Position numbers and translations under genes: made by a program | Origin: Desulfonema magnum | GTDB lineage: Bacteria; Desulfobacterota; Desulfobacteria; Desulfobacterales; 4be13 | Length of the DNA stretch: 64,000 nucleotides | NCBI RefSeq assembly: GCF_017377395.1 | Contig: NZ_CP061800.1 | Location: 6,221,633-6,285,632, forward strand | Direction: 5' to 3' | Notes under the pieces: model-generated | Told to the model about the DNA's origin: nothing | The model's input: only the letters and a program-made list of their open reading frames with translations | The model's database searches: none | Shown here: positions 26,342 to 35,616 of the stretch, in pieces | How the letters are laid out: each line of letters opens with the position of its first letter | Numbering within the stretch: position 1 is the stretch's first letter

Positions 26342-26464
26342 AGTACTTGTCCATAAATTTTCCGACATTTTTCTGATCCGGAGTACTGAAATAACATTTC
26401 AGAACGTGAGAACGTTTCATTTTCGCACTCCGAAAAAATACCGAAAAACTTTTGTCCAGGTACT
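26342..26464. mobile_element. MITE family 3 copy (AGTACTTGTCC ends)
   Basis: The ends AGTACTTGTCC and GTCCAGGTACT are inverted copies with TA on each side. An inner pair TCCGGAGTACTGAAATAACA and the following CGTGAGAACG segment suggest a palindromic interior. The sequence differs from the other family 3 copies, so only the ends and target are shared. Confidence 0.55.
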
Positions 26465-26535
26465 TACTTCTGGCAGAAACCTTTTTTTCAACTTGGTTTC
26501 TTCAGAAAAACTTAAAATTTATAAACGGAGGAGTT

Positions 26536-27060
26536 ATGTCAGGCATAAAAAGTGATTATAAAGAAGAAGGTGAACGTTTTACTGCTGTTTTTGAAACAAG
26601 CCTCGGGTCATTTGAGGCTGAACTTTACGCAAAAGAGTGTCCCGAAACCGTTTGGAACTTTATCAACCTCGCGGAAGGAAGACAGGAGACAATGAGACAG
26701 GGCAACTTTTATGATGGTCTCTCCTTTCACAGAGTAATTGAAGGCTTTGTTATCCAGGGGGGATGCCCTTTTGGAAACGGAACCGGGGGACCGGGATATA
26801 AATTCAAAGATGAATTTGATTCCTCCTTAAAACATGACAGCGAAGGAGTCTTTTCCATGGCCAATGCCGGACCAGGAACCAACGGAAGCCAGTTTTTTAT
26901 CACGTTGGCACCGACACCTCATTTGAATAACAGACACTCAGTTTTCGGAAAAGTGGTCAAAGGAATAGAAGTGGTGAGAAAAATCGGTTCTGTGAAAACA
27001 GACGCCATGGACAAACCTCTGGAATCGGTGGTAATGAACAAGGTTACAATTCAACGATAA
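26536..27060 (+). CDS. Cyclophilin-type peptidyl-prolyl cis-trans isomerase
   Basis: A 174-residue cytoplasmic cyclophilin that speeds proline isomerisation during protein folding. The active-site signatures are present: S-F-H-R-V-I-E-G-F-V-I-Q-G-G near residue 65, with the catalytic Arg in F-H-R, then M-A-N-A-G-P-G-T-N-G-S-Q-F-F-I-T near residue 113 and H-L-N-N-R-H-S-V-F-G-K-V near residue 136. The Trp found in the eukaryotic cyclosporin pocket is His here, as in many bacterial forms. There is no signal peptide. The start is the ATG at 26536, two bases after GGAGGAG; an upstream reading into the MITE is not credible. Confidence 0.93.
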   Translation: MSGIKSDYKEEGERFTAVFETSLGSFEAELYAKECPETVWNFINLAEGRQETMRQGNFYDGLSFHRVIEGFVIQGGCPFGNGTGGPGYKFKDEFDSSLKHDSEGVFSMANAGPGTNGSQFFITLAPTPHLNNRHSVFGKVVKGIEVVRKIGSVKTDAMDKPLESVVMNKVTIQR

Positions 27061-27075
27061 AAGAAGAATTGCGTA

Positions 27076-27108
27076 AGACTTCCGAAATTCTTGATACTTC
27101 GGAAGTCT
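27076..27108. terminator. AGACTTCCGAA hairpin downstream of the cyclophilin gene
   Basis: AGACTTCCGAA (27076-27086) pairs with TTCGGAAGTCT (27098-27108) across an 11-base loop, 15 bases after the stop. There is no T-run after it, so termination is a guess. The same hairpin follows the cytochrome gene at 4838. Confidence 0.45.
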
Positions 27109-27174
27109 GACGGATAAGTTATCCGGAAATCAGCCCTGAATTCAGTAAAAAAGGATTTTTTCTCATGACTCGAT

Positions 27175-27318
27175 GATCAAATTTTCTGACTTGGCTCGGG
27201 CAAAAAGAGGGTTATTCCTGCGAAATCAGGAATCCGTTTTGGGCCGATGCCGCGCCTACCAGGAGCTGTGGATTCCTGCTTTCGCAGGAATGACAGAAAA
27301 AACTTGATCATTGGTCAT
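27175..27318. mobile_element. MITE family 1 copy, degraded
   Basis: The left end ATGACTCGATGATCAA and the right end TTGATCATTGGTCAT are imperfect inverted copies. Inside, TTATTCCTGCGAAATCAGGA and TTCCTGCTTTCGCAGGAATG keep the hairpin arms of the 17352 copy, including the shared centre TTTTGGGCCGATGCCGCG. The rest of 27109-27598 contains no gene, and a short heptamer run (GATTTCG, GGTTTCG, GATTTTC) lies near 27557. Confidence 0.65.
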
Positions 27319-27598
27319 TAGAAAAGTCCCAAAATCGGTGGTGTTCCAAAACCGGATATAAATGTTATGACGATCTGAATCAATATGACAGATATTGATT
27401 CAGCCGGATTCGAATCACCACCGAGTCGGCAGGGGCCTTTATGTCATAGCGTAATCAAAAAAAATCCGAAATACGAATACTGAAATTTTTTCCTTGTTTA
27501 TTCAGGAATGCAAGACAAACCTGAGATTCAAAATTTGAATCACGGAGATGTTCCGGATTTCGGGTTTCGGATTTTCTCTATTTAAGGAGAACTGAAGA

Positions 27599-29206
27599 AT
27601 GTCAGAATTTGCATATCAGGAAATGTTTCCTCTGGGAAAAGACACAACAGAATATCGTATGTTGACAAAAGACCATGTTTCTTTGAAATCCTTTGAAGGC
27701 AAAGATATATTAAAAATTGACCCTGAAGGGCTTACGCTTCTTTCGGAGCAGGCGTTCAGAGATGTTTCCCACCTGCTGAGGTCGTCGCATCTGGAATTAC
27801 TGGCAAAAATTTTTGATGACCCGGAAAGTTCTGACAACGACAGATATGTGGCCCTTGAGATGTTGAAAAATGCCGTGATTTCCGCGGGCGGCGTGTTTCC
27901 TTTGTGTCAGGATACCGGAACCGCCATTGTGATGGGCAAAAAAGGGCACCAGGTCTGGACTGATTTTTCTGATGAAGAATTCCTCGCAAAAGGGGTTTAC
28001 AATGCTTACACAACCAACAATCTGCGATATTCTCAGAATGCGCCCCTGACCATGTACGAGGAAAAAAACACGGGCTGTAATCTTCCCGCACAGATTGAAC
28101 TTTACGCGACCGAGGGAGACGCATACAAATTTCTCTTTATGGCAAAAGGGGGCGGATCCGCGAATAAATCATATCTCTATCAGGAAACCAAAGCCCTGCT
28201 CACGCCTGAAACTCTCTCTGCATTTGCGAGAGAGAAAATGAAAAGCCTGGGCACGTCCGCGTGTCCGCCTTATCACCTTGCTTTTGTTATCGGCGGAACC
28301 TCCGCGGAAATGACTCTTAAAACGGTGAAACTGGCCTCTGCAAAGTACCTTGATGATCTTCCCACAAAGGGAAACGACCTCGGACATGCGTTCAGAGATT
28401 TGGAGCTTGAAGCGGAATTGCTGAAAATATCCCGTGACATCGGGCTCGGAGCCCAGTTTGGCGGAAAGTATTTTTGTCTGGATACAAGAGTCATCCGCCT
28501 CCCCAGGCACGGGGCCTCGTGTCCTGTAGGAATCGGGGTAAGTTGCAGCGCGGACAGAAATATAAAGGCGAAGATTACCAAAGACGGTATCTTTTTGGAA
28601 CAGCTTGAGACCAATCCCGCGAAGTATCTGCCGGAAGTTGAAGCAAGTGACGAGGATGCTGTCCGTGTTGACCTGAACAAGCCCATGAGCGAGATTCGGG
28701 CGATATTGAGCAACTATCCGGTGGCGACCCGTCTGCTGCTTACAGGAAAAATCGTGGTGGGGAGAGATATTGCCCATGCCAAGCTGAAGGAACGTCTTGA
28801 CAGCGGAGAAGACCTTCCCCAGTATCTCAGGGATCATATTATCTATTATGCAGGCCCGGCAAAAACCCCGGAAGGCTGTGCCTCAGGTTCTTTCGGGCCT
28901 ACGACCGCGGGCCGTATGGATTCCTATGTGCCGTTGTTCCAGGAACGGGGCGGTTCCATGATTATGCTGGCAAAGGGGAACCGGTCAAAGATCGTTACGG
29001 AATCGTGTCAGAAATACGGCGGTTTTTATCTCGGCTCCATTGGCGGACCCGCTGCAAGGCTGGGTAAAGAGTGCATCACGAATATTGAGACTCTCGAATA
29101 TCCTGAGCTGGGAATGGAGGCGATCTTTATGATCACGGTAAAAGATTTTCCAGCGTTTATCATTGTGGATGATAAGGGGAATGACTTTTTTGAGGGGTTG
29201 TTGTAG
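27599..29206 (+). CDS. Class I (iron-sulfur) fumarate hydratase
   Basis: A 535-residue single-chain fumarase of the FumA/FumB type, interconverting fumarate and malate with an oxygen-sensitive 4Fe-4S cluster. The three cluster cysteines are C103 (L-C-Q-D-T-G-T), C160 (T-G-C-N-L-P) and C222 (T-S-A-C-P-P). The N-terminal alpha part reaches to about residue 330. The C-terminal beta part has the usual G-P-T-T-A-G-R-M-D and G-S-I-G-G-P-A-A-R motifs. The gene has a clear AAGGAG site and stands alone. It fits the oxidative or reductive C4 metabolism of a sulfate reducer. Confidence 0.93.
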   Translation: MSEFAYQEMFPLGKDTTEYRMLTKDHVSLKSFEGKDILKIDPEGLTLLSEQAFRDVSHLLRSSHLELLAKIFDDPESSDNDRYVALEMLKNAVISAGGVFPLCQDTGTAIVMGKKGHQVWTDFSDEEFLAKGVYNAYTTNNLRYSQNAPLTMYEEKNTGCNLPAQIELYATEGDAYKFLFMAKGGGSANKSYLYQETKALLTPETLSAFAREKMKSLGTSACPPYHLAFVIGGTSAEMTLKTVKLASAKYLDDLPTKGNDLGHAFRDLELEAELLKISRDIGLGAQFGGKYFCLDTRVIRLPRHGASCPVGIGVSCSADRNIKAKITKDGIFLEQLETNPAKYLPEVEASDEDAVRVDLNKPMSEIRAILSNYPVATRLLLTGKIVVGRDIAHAKLKERLDSGEDLPQYLRDHIIYYAGPAKTPEGCASGSFGPTTAGRMDSYVPLFQERGGSMIMLAKGNRSKIVTESCQKYGGFYLGSIGGPAARLGKECITNIETLEYPELGMEAIFMITVKDFPAFIIVDDKGNDFFEGLL

Positions 29207-29271
29207 AACTTCCTCTATTCAATGCAATCTGCGTTGTTCTGACAAAAATGTCTTTGTCCGGATGAGAACTA

Positions 29272-29405
29272 AGTACCTGAGCAAAAGTTTTTTTATATTA
29301 CTTTTTTTCTGCTAGCGTCGGAGAAACCCGGGTTTTTCCTTTATCGGAGACGCATCATTCCGGAAAAAAGCCGGGTTTCTTCCCCGGGCAGATATTAAAA
29401 ATTTA
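29272..29405. mobile_element. MITE family 3 copy lacking its right end
   Basis: AGTACCTGAGCAAAAG begins after TA (29270-29271) and the body with GTCGGAGAAACCCGGG and AAAGCCGGGTTTCTTCCCCG matches the 49538 and 49662 copies through GGGCAGATATTAAAAA. The sequence diverges before the expected GGTACT. Confidence 0.65.
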
Positions 29406-29431
29406 TGGTGATGAGGGGCGACTCGAATGTC

Positions 29432-29464
29432 AGACCTCCGAGGTTTTGAAAATCTCGGAGGTCT
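29432..29464. repeat. Hairpin AGACCTCCGAG, compensated variant
   Basis: AGACCTCCGAG (29432-29442) pairs with CTCGGAGGTCT (29454-29464). Compared with the AGACTTCCGAA hairpins at 4838 and 27076, two stem positions differ and both partners changed together, preserving perfect pairing and the 11-base loop. Confidence 0.75.
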
Positions 29465-29685
29465 TTACCTTTCAGAATTTACTTGGTCATGTACCAAATT
29501 CAGCAGATGAAAAATTCACACATATTCCCGTTCACATGGTTCGTGTCCTTTCGGATGTCGGACGAGATCAGGACGCGAAGCGTCCGTCCTGCATTCCCAC
29601 GCAAAGCGTGGGAACGAGATGGCTGAGTTGCATTCATTTTTTGTGGAAAATTAAACCCCCCTTAATCACATCCGGAGAAAATAAT

Positions 29686-30963
29686 ATGAATGATAATTAT
29701 TTTATCAGACGGGCCATATCTGATGACGACAGTAAACAACTGCATAAACTCTTTTCAGAAGTTTTTCATCCTCAGGATGTGGGAACTCTTGCAGAAACCA
29801 TGTTTCATCACCTCCCCCGCATGGAAAAGAAATACTGGTTTATTGCGGAAGACAGAAACACATCCGCCATTGTTTCTGCTTTCGCACTTATCCCCTGGAC
29901 ATGGGAAATGGAAGGGATCCGGCTCAAAGTCGCTGAAATGGGAATCGTCGGAACCCGAAAAGAATATCAGGAACAGGGGCTGATGAGAATACTGAACAAG
30001 GAATTTGACAAGACGCTTGCAGCGGAAAAGTTTGATCTCGCGGTTATCCAGGGCATACCGGGCTTTTATCATAATTTCGGATACCATTATGCTGTTGCCA
30101 TGGAAAACCATATTAATATGCCGCTTCATATCATTCCGGATGAGCAGGACAAAGACGGATATACATTTCGCATCGCCGGTTTGAAAGATATTCCGTATCT
30201 GATGGAGGAAGATGAAAGCTACAGGAAATTTTTCTCTGTTTCCGCGTTCAGAGATGAGGCCAATTGGAAATATTTGTTCGGACAAAGCCTGAAAACTGAA
30301 TATGGTTCGGAATTTTGGATTATGGAAAACAAAGACAAATGCGAAAAATTCTGCTTCAGAATTCCGCAGGAAGGCTTTGGAAAAGGACTTATCATCAGCG
30401 AAATCAGCGCGTACATCACCTATGACGCGTTAATCCGTCTGTTCACTTTTTGCAAACACAAGGCTGCGGAACGTAATAAGCCTTATATCAGGCTGAATCT
30501 TCATAACGAATCAATGGCCGGTAAGACAGCCATTTCCATGGGCGCTGAAAAAGGAAACCCATATGCGTGGCAGATAAAATTTGCCGACAGGATAAATTTC
30601 CTGAGAAAAATTGCCCCGATTCTTGAGAAACGAATGAAAGAGAGTCTCTTTAAAAATTTTTCCGGGACAGTCAGACTGGATTTTTTTAAAACAAAGGCGG
30701 ATATGATATGGAACGAGGGCATTCTTGAATCTGTGAAACCAGGAGAGGAAGAGGCGTGTGATAACACATTTTGTATCAGCGAAGACCTCTTTCCCGCACT
30801 CTGCCTGGGACACAGAACCTGGCAGGAATTACAGCACACCCGGCCGGATATTTTCCCGGCATCGCAGTACCTCCGACCGAATCTTACAGCATCCGATAAA
30901 AGCGGTCTTTTAACGGATACGCTTTTTCCCTCCGGCAACTCATGGATTTATGAGCAGTATTAG
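29686..30963 (+). CDS. GNAT-family (Eis-like) N-acetyltransferase
   Basis: A 425-residue protein with an N-terminal GNAT acetyltransferase domain. The acetyl-CoA loop is in M-G-I-V-G-T-R-K-E-Y-Q-E-Q-G-L-M near residue 85 and is followed by V-I-Q-G-I-P-G-F-Y-H-N-F-G-Y-H-Y near residue 120, which is characteristic of Eis-like and related two-domain acetyltransferases. The C-terminal half is a second, degenerate GNAT-like region. The substrate is unknown; relatives acetylate small amines or peptides. Start at ATG 29686 after GGAGAAA. No linked genes. Confidence 0.8.
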   Translation: MNDNYFIRRAISDDDSKQLHKLFSEVFHPQDVGTLAETMFHHLPRMEKKYWFIAEDRNTSAIVSAFALIPWTWEMEGIRLKVAEMGIVGTRKEYQEQGLMRILNKEFDKTLAAEKFDLAVIQGIPGFYHNFGYHYAVAMENHINMPLHIIPDEQDKDGYTFRIAGLKDIPYLMEEDESYRKFFSVSAFRDEANWKYLFGQSLKTEYGSEFWIMENKDKCEKFCFRIPQEGFGKGLIISEISAYITYDALIRLFTFCKHKAAERNKPYIRLNLHNESMAGKTAISMGAEKGNPYAWQIKFADRINFLRKIAPILEKRMKESLFKNFSGTVRLDFFKTKADMIWNEGILESVKPGEEEACDNTFCISEDLFPALCLGHRTWQELQHTRPDIFPASQYLRPNLTASDKSGLLTDTLFPSGNSWIYEQY

Positions 30964-31619
30964 AACATGATACAGTTTGGCACTCCGGAGCGACAGTCCG
31001 AAAAGGGAGCATTTTGAGGTAGTAAATTGTTTAAAATTCAGGTAGTCCTGCAAAGGTAGTGATTCGTGAAGCTTCTCGCATCTCACAGCGCGGATATCAA
31101 TGCCAGGGACAGGATGGGATTCAGTGTGCTGATACTGGCTCTGACTGATCTTTTTTCAGAATAACACCCTTGTTCACCGGGCTTTCCTGCTGATTCCGAT
31201 TTACCTTGACAAACATTCCAGACATGCACATATTTATAAAATATTTTTTTTGGGGAAATCACAGGAGTTCTCAAAAAAAATAACTTACCCGATTTTTTTT
31301 TAGAATTGCAGTTTATAAGACAGATCAGGCCGGAGCATGTCCGCCAATATTCCTTAGTTTCCGATATTATTGCATTTGACACTCTGCCTGCATGTTTCGC
31401 AGGAAATATCCGAAGGTATTTCGGTGTCATGGATAACTGGATTCAAAATCCGTCAGAGCAATGACATATGAGGATATGGCATGACTTTATTCAAGAAAAA
31501 CTTTTTGCTGATGATGGTCGGAGTTGTTGCTGACCTGTTTGCCAAAAATATTTTAACATATTTCTGGATATAAAGCTAAAAACACCTTAATTTACTATAA
31601 AAACAAAGGAGTCAATTCT
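30964..31619. other. Intergenic region before the oxidoreductase gene
   Basis: No gene is supported. A reverse frame at 31083-31430 lacks a binding site and recognisable features. The sequence is unusually A/T-rich around 31240-31310. A strong AAAGGAG site at 31605-31611 precedes the next start. Confidence 0.5.
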
Positions 31620-34600
31620 ATGGCAAAGGAAATGAAAACCATTGATGGCAACACTGCGGCCGCGCATGTGGCTTATGCCATGAGCGACGTCGCCGCCATT
31701 TATCCTATTACCCCGTCCTCTCCTATCGGAGAGATCGCAGATGAATGGGCGGCAGCAGGGCGTAAAAACATTTTCGGACAGACCATGACAATCCGTCAGA
31801 TGCAGTCGGAAGCCGGGGCAGCCGCGTCTGTTCACGGTTCTCTGGCAGCCGGGTCATTCACGACAACATTCACAGCATCCCAGGGCCTTCTCCTGATGAT
31901 TCCGAATATGTATAAAATGGCAGGCGAACTCCTCCCCGGGGTTTTGCATGTGACAGCCCGTGCCATTGCCGGACATGCCCTTTCCATTTTCGGAGACCAT
32001 CAGGATGTCATGGCAGTACGCCAGACCGGGTTTGCACTCCTGGGGGCGGCCTCTGTTCAGGAAACCATGGACCTGGGGCTGGTGGCCCATCTTTCCGCCA
32101 TCGAAGCCAGTGTTCCGTTCCTCCATTTTTTTGACGGATTCCGCACCTCCCATGAAATCCAGAAGATTGAAATGATCCGTTATGAGGACATGGCAAAGCT
32201 GGTCAATCAGGATGCTGTTGCTAAATTCCGTGCCAGAGGCGCGAACCCGGAAACGCCTGAACTCCGAGGCACGGCCCAGAATCCGGATATTTATTTCCAG
32301 GGCATGGAAACCCGTAATCCGTATTATCTCAAAGTTCCGGGCATTGTCAGCGAATACATGAAAAAAGTCGGGGACCTCACGGGCCGCCAATACAAACTGT
32401 TCGATTATGTGGGGGCATCGGACGCGGAACAGATCATCATTTCCATGGGCTCATCCTGCGAAACCATCGAGGAGGTTGTCCGCCACCTCGTGAAAACCGG
32501 AGAAAAAGTCGGGCTGGTCAAAGTTCGTCTGTACCGTCCCTTTTCGCCGGAACATCTCTTTGCTGTCCTCCCTGAAACAACGAAAACAGTCACAGTGCTG
32601 GATCGTACCAAAGAGCCGGGCGCATTGGGTGATCCGCTGTATCTGGATATGTGTACGGCCTATGTGGAGCGCGGCGGAGCGATCCCTGCCATCCTCAACG
32701 GCCGGTATGGTCTGGGGTCCAAAGAATTCAATCCGTTTATGGTCAAAGCCATTTTTGACAACATGAAGGCTGAGGCTCCCAAGAATCACTTCACGGTCGG
32801 TATCACAGATGATGTGACGCAGACCTCGCTCGAAGTCAAGACAGACAGTTTTGATGTGGCTCCTGAGGGAACCGTGCGGTGCAAATTCTGGGGACTCGGG
32901 GCGGACGGAACCGTGGGCGCAAATAAGAGTGCCATCAAAATTATCGGCAACAATACCGATATGTATGCACAGGCCTATTTTGCTTATGACTCCAAAAAAT
33001 CCGGCGGTGTGACCATGTCGCATCTCCGTTTTGGTAAAAGCCCCATCCAATCAGCCTACCTTATTAAAGGTGCCGACTACGTCGCGTGTCACAATCCCAG
33101 TTATGTGCATATGTACGATGTCCTTGAGGGCATCAGAGACGGCGGAACTTTTGTACTGAACTCTCCGTGGACTACGGAGGAGATGGAAGAGAAGCTTCCT
33201 GCTGAGATGCGCCGGACCATTGCTCAGAAAAATCTCAAATTCTACAATATTGATGCGGTGAAGATTGCGGGCGAGGTAGGCCTCGGGGGCAGGATTAACA
33301 TGATCATGCAGACCGCATTCTTCAATCTGGCGAATGTCATTCCGGTTGACGACGCGATTGCCTATCTCAAAGACGAGATAAAAAAAATGTTCGGCAAAAA
33401 AGGCGACAGGATCGTCAACATGAACCGGGACGCGGTGGATAAGAGTCTTGATAACCTCGTAGAAATCAAATATCCCGAGTCCTGGGCTGATGCGGCTGAC
33501 GTTGCAGCGGAAGTCAGACACGAACCTGATTTTGTGAAAAATGTCCTGCGCCCCATGGTCGCGCAGCAGGGAGACAATCTCCCGGTCAGCGCATTTTCGC
33601 CGGACGGAATTTTTCCTGTGGCAACCAGTCAGTATGAAAAACGGGGCGTTGCCATCAATGTTCCGGAATGGATTATAGACAACTGTATTCAGTGCAATCA
33701 GTGCGCCATGGTCTGCCCCCATGCGGCTATCCGCCCTGTCCTCGTCACAGAAGAGGAAGCCGGAAACGCTCCCCAGGCATTTGAGTCAAAAAAGGCAGTG
33801 GGCAAGGAACTCAAAGGCTATCAGTTCCGTATGCAGGTTAACCCGTTGGACTGCATGGGCTGCGGCAACTGTGCGGACATCTGTCCCGCCAAAAAACCTG
33901 CGCTGGTCATGAAGCCGCTGGATACCCAAAGAGACGTTCAGGCGAAAAACTTTGAGTTTGCAATGACCCTGCCAGTGCGGGATAATCTGATGAAACGAAA
34001 CACGGTGAAGGGAAGTCAGTTCTGTCAGCCGCTGCTTGAGTTCTCCGGTGCGTGCGCGGGATGCGGTGAGACACCATATGCAAAACTTCTCACCCAGCTC
34101 TTTGGCGAGCGGATGATTATCGGAAATGCCACGGGTTGTACGTCCATATGGGGCGGTTCCGCACCGGCCATTCCTTACTGTGTGAACAAGGACGGTTTCG
34201 GTCCGACTTGGGGAAATTCTCTGTTTGAGGACCCTGCTGAATTTACCTACGGGATGCTTCTGGGTCATTTCCAACAGCGCAGAAAACTCGCCGAACTGAT
34301 GCAGCAGGCCATGAGTGAGGATATCTCTCATGAGATAAAGGACGCGATGCAGGGCTGGCTGGATAATATGAAGGACCCCGAGGGATCCAAAAAATATGGC
34401 GACGAACTCAAGGCGTTGCTGCCTGCCTATAAAACCCACTCGGTTCTGAGTGAAATCGCAAGCATGTCCAAGCTGTTCACCAAAAAATCCTACTGGATAT
34501 TCCTCGGTGACGGGTCAGCGTATGACATTTCCTTTGGCGGCATTGACCATATTCTGGCAACGGGCGAGGATATCAATGTCATGGTGTATGACACCGAGGT

Positions 34601-35258
34601 CTATTCCAACACCGGGGGTCAGTCCTCAAAAGCCACGCCCACGGGTTCGGTCGCGAAATTCGCGGCCTCCGGCAAGAAGACCGGCAAAAAGGACATGGGC
34701 GGCATGGCCATGACTTACGGATATGTGTATGTGGCGAACGTGGGCATGGGCGCGAACAAGCAGCAGCTTATCAAAGCCCTCACCGAAGCCGAGGCCTATG
34801 ACGGCCCCTCGCTGATCATGGCGTATGCGCCCTGCATCAACCACGGTATCAAGAAAGGCATGGGCAAGAGCCAGGAGGAGACGAAATTGGCGGTTCAGTG
34901 CGGTTACTGGCCCCTGTATCGCTATAACCCGGAACTGAAGGCCGAAGGAAAGAATCCGTTTATCCTCGACTCCAAAGAACCGGACGGCAGCCTCCAGGAA
35001 TTTCTCTCCGGCGAGGTGCGTTATGCTTCTCTGGAAAAAGCCTTTCCCGAAGAATCTGAAAAACTGCGTGCTGTGCTTGAACAGGAGTATAAGGCACGGT
35101 ATGAATCGCTGAAAAAGTTGGCTGAGGAAACGCCGGCTGAAGAGAAAGAAACAGAATCTGCCGAGGATGATCCGAGCTGCACCGTAACCAACACTGCGGA
35201 ACATGCAAGGCTTGATAACGTGGATGACGCGTGTGATGACGGACGGACAGGGAAATAA
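31620..35258 (+). CDS. nifJ: Pyruvate:ferredoxin (flavodoxin) oxidoreductase
   Basis: A 1212-residue one-piece enzyme that converts pyruvate and CoA to acetyl-CoA, CO2 and reduced ferredoxin in the cytoplasm. The domain order is canonical: thiamine-pyrophosphate pyrimidine domain with Y-P-I-T-P-S-S-P near residue 28, CoA/transketolase-C-like domain (about 260-410), gamma/EKR domain (about 420-620), a two-cluster ferredoxin domain with C689-x2-C-x2-C-x3-C-P and C745-x2-C-x2-C-x3-C-P, and the pyrophosphate-binding domain. That last domain has C-A-G-C-G-E-T near residue 813 and G-D-G-S-A-Y-D near residue 963. The acidic C-terminal tail after residue 1165 is probably variable. It is transcribed alone and is followed by a terminator-like hairpin. 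Confidence 0.95.
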   Translation: MAKEMKTIDGNTAAAHVAYAMSDVAAIYPITPSSPIGEIADEWAAAGRKNIFGQTMTIRQMQSEAGAAASVHGSLAAGSFTTTFTASQGLLLMIPNMYKMAGELLPGVLHVTARAIAGHALSIFGDHQDVMAVRQTGFALLGAASVQETMDLGLVAHLSAIEASVPFLHFFDGFRTSHEIQKIEMIRYEDMAKLVNQDAVAKFRARGANPETPELRGTAQNPDIYFQGMETRNPYYLKVPGIVSEYMKKVGDLTGRQYKLFDYVGASDAEQIIISMGSSCETIEEVVRHLVKTGEKVGLVKVRLYRPFSPEHLFAVLPETTKTVTVLDRTKEPGALGDPLYLDMCTAYVERGGAIPAILNGRYGLGSKEFNPFMVKAIFDNMKAEAPKNHFTVGITDDVTQTSLEVKTDSFDVAPEGTVRCKFWGLGADGTVGANKSAIKIIGNNTDMYAQAYFAYDSKKSGGVTMSHLRFGKSPIQSAYLIKGADYVACHNPSYVHMYDVLEGIRDGGTFVLNSPWTTEEMEEKLPAEMRRTIAQKNLKFYNIDAVKIAGEVGLGGRINMIMQTAFFNLANVIPVDDAIAYLKDEIKKMFGKKGDRIVNMNRDAVDKSLDNLVEIKYPESWADAADVAAEVRHEPDFVKNVLRPMVAQQGDNLPVSAFSPDGIFPVATSQYEKRGVAINVPEWIIDNCIQCNQCAMVCPHAAIRPVLVTEEEAGNAPQAFESKKAVGKELKGYQFRMQVNPLDCMGCGNCADICPAKKPALVMKPLDTQRDVQAKNFEFAMTLPVRDNLMKRNTVKGSQFCQPLLEFSGACAGCGETPYAKLLTQLFGERMIIGNATGCTSIWGGSAPAIPYCVNKDGFGPTWGNSLFEDPAEFTYGMLLGHFQQRRKLAELMQQAMSEDISHEIKDAMQGWLDNMKDPEGSKKYGDELKALLPAYKTHSVLSEIASMSKLFTKKSYWIFLGDGSAYDISFGGIDHILATGEDINVMVYDTEVYSNTGGQSSKATPTGSVAKFAASGKKTGKKDMGGMAMTYGYVYVANVGMGANKQQLIKALTEAEAYDGPSLIMAYAPCINHGIKKGMGKSQEETKLAVQCGYWPLYRYNPELKAEGKNPFILDSKEPDGSLQEFLSGEVRYASLEKAFPEESEKLRAVLEQEYKARYESLKKLAEETPAEEKETESAEDDPSCTVTNTAEHARLDNVDDACDDGRTGK

Positions 35259-35301
35259 TTTGTTTTAACCTGAAAAACTAACGCAAAAGCGATACACTAT
35301 T

Positions 35302-35337
35302 TGCAGGAGCAGTCCGCCTGAGGCTGCCCCTGCAAAA
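35302..35337 (+). terminator. Hairpin terminator after the oxidoreductase gene
   Basis: TTTGCAGGAGCAG pairs with CTGCCCCTGCAAA across a short loop, with A-rich sequence following, 42 bases after the stop. It may serve transcripts from both directions because the next gene is convergent. Confidence 0.6.
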
Positions 35338-35364
35338 ACAATTTTGCTGACTGCCATTCTACTT

Positions 35365-35616
35365 AAATCACAAATCGCAAATCACAAATCACAAATCACA
35401 AATCGCAAATCACAAATCGCAAATCACAAATCGCAAATCACAAATCGCAAATCGCAAATCACAAATCGCAAATCACAAATCGCAAATCACAAATCACAAA
35501 TCGCAAATCGCAAATCACAAATCGCAAATCACAAATCACAAATCACAAATCACAAATCACAAATCACAAATCGCAAATCACAAATCACAAATCGCAAATC
35601 ACAAATCACAAATCAC
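35365..35616. repeat. Heptamer array AAATC(A/G)C x36
   Basis: Exactly 36 head-to-tail 7-base units without a single insertion or deletion. Position six is A in 23 units and G in 13, in irregular order (G in units 2, 6, 8, 10, 12, 13, 15, 17, 20, 21, 23, 30 and 33). The last unit overlaps the stop codon of the convergent hydantoinase gene. It is the longest of the heptamer arrays in the window. Confidence 0.97.

Larger units (their letters stand above)
25939..26535. other. Repeat-filled intergenic region
   Basis: A palindrome TGCTAAAAT/ATTTTAGCA at 26003-26023 may terminate the preceding operon; the same palindrome type occurs near 42413. The rest is the 89-bp direct repeat (26141-26320) and a MITE (26342-26464). 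The cyclophilin ribosome binding site GGAGGAG is at 26527-26533. Confidence 0.6.
29207..29685. other. Intergenic region built of repeats
   Basis: It contains a family 3 MITE remnant, a hairpin with compensating changes and the CCCACGCAAAGCGTGGG palindrome with GGACGC/GCGTCC arms at 29568-29617. A long upstream reading of the next gene from 29446 runs through this material and is not used. The binding site CCGGAGAAA is at 29672-29680. Confidence 0.6.

Noticed and set aside
31083..31430. 115-codon reverse frame upstream of the oxidoreductase
   Set aside because: It has no binding site and spans a very A/T-rich stretch with low-complexity codons.
31854..35204. Several antisense frames of 150-220 codons opposite the oxidoreductase gene
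   Set aside because: They are shadows of a long, codon-biased gene and have no family features or binding sites.
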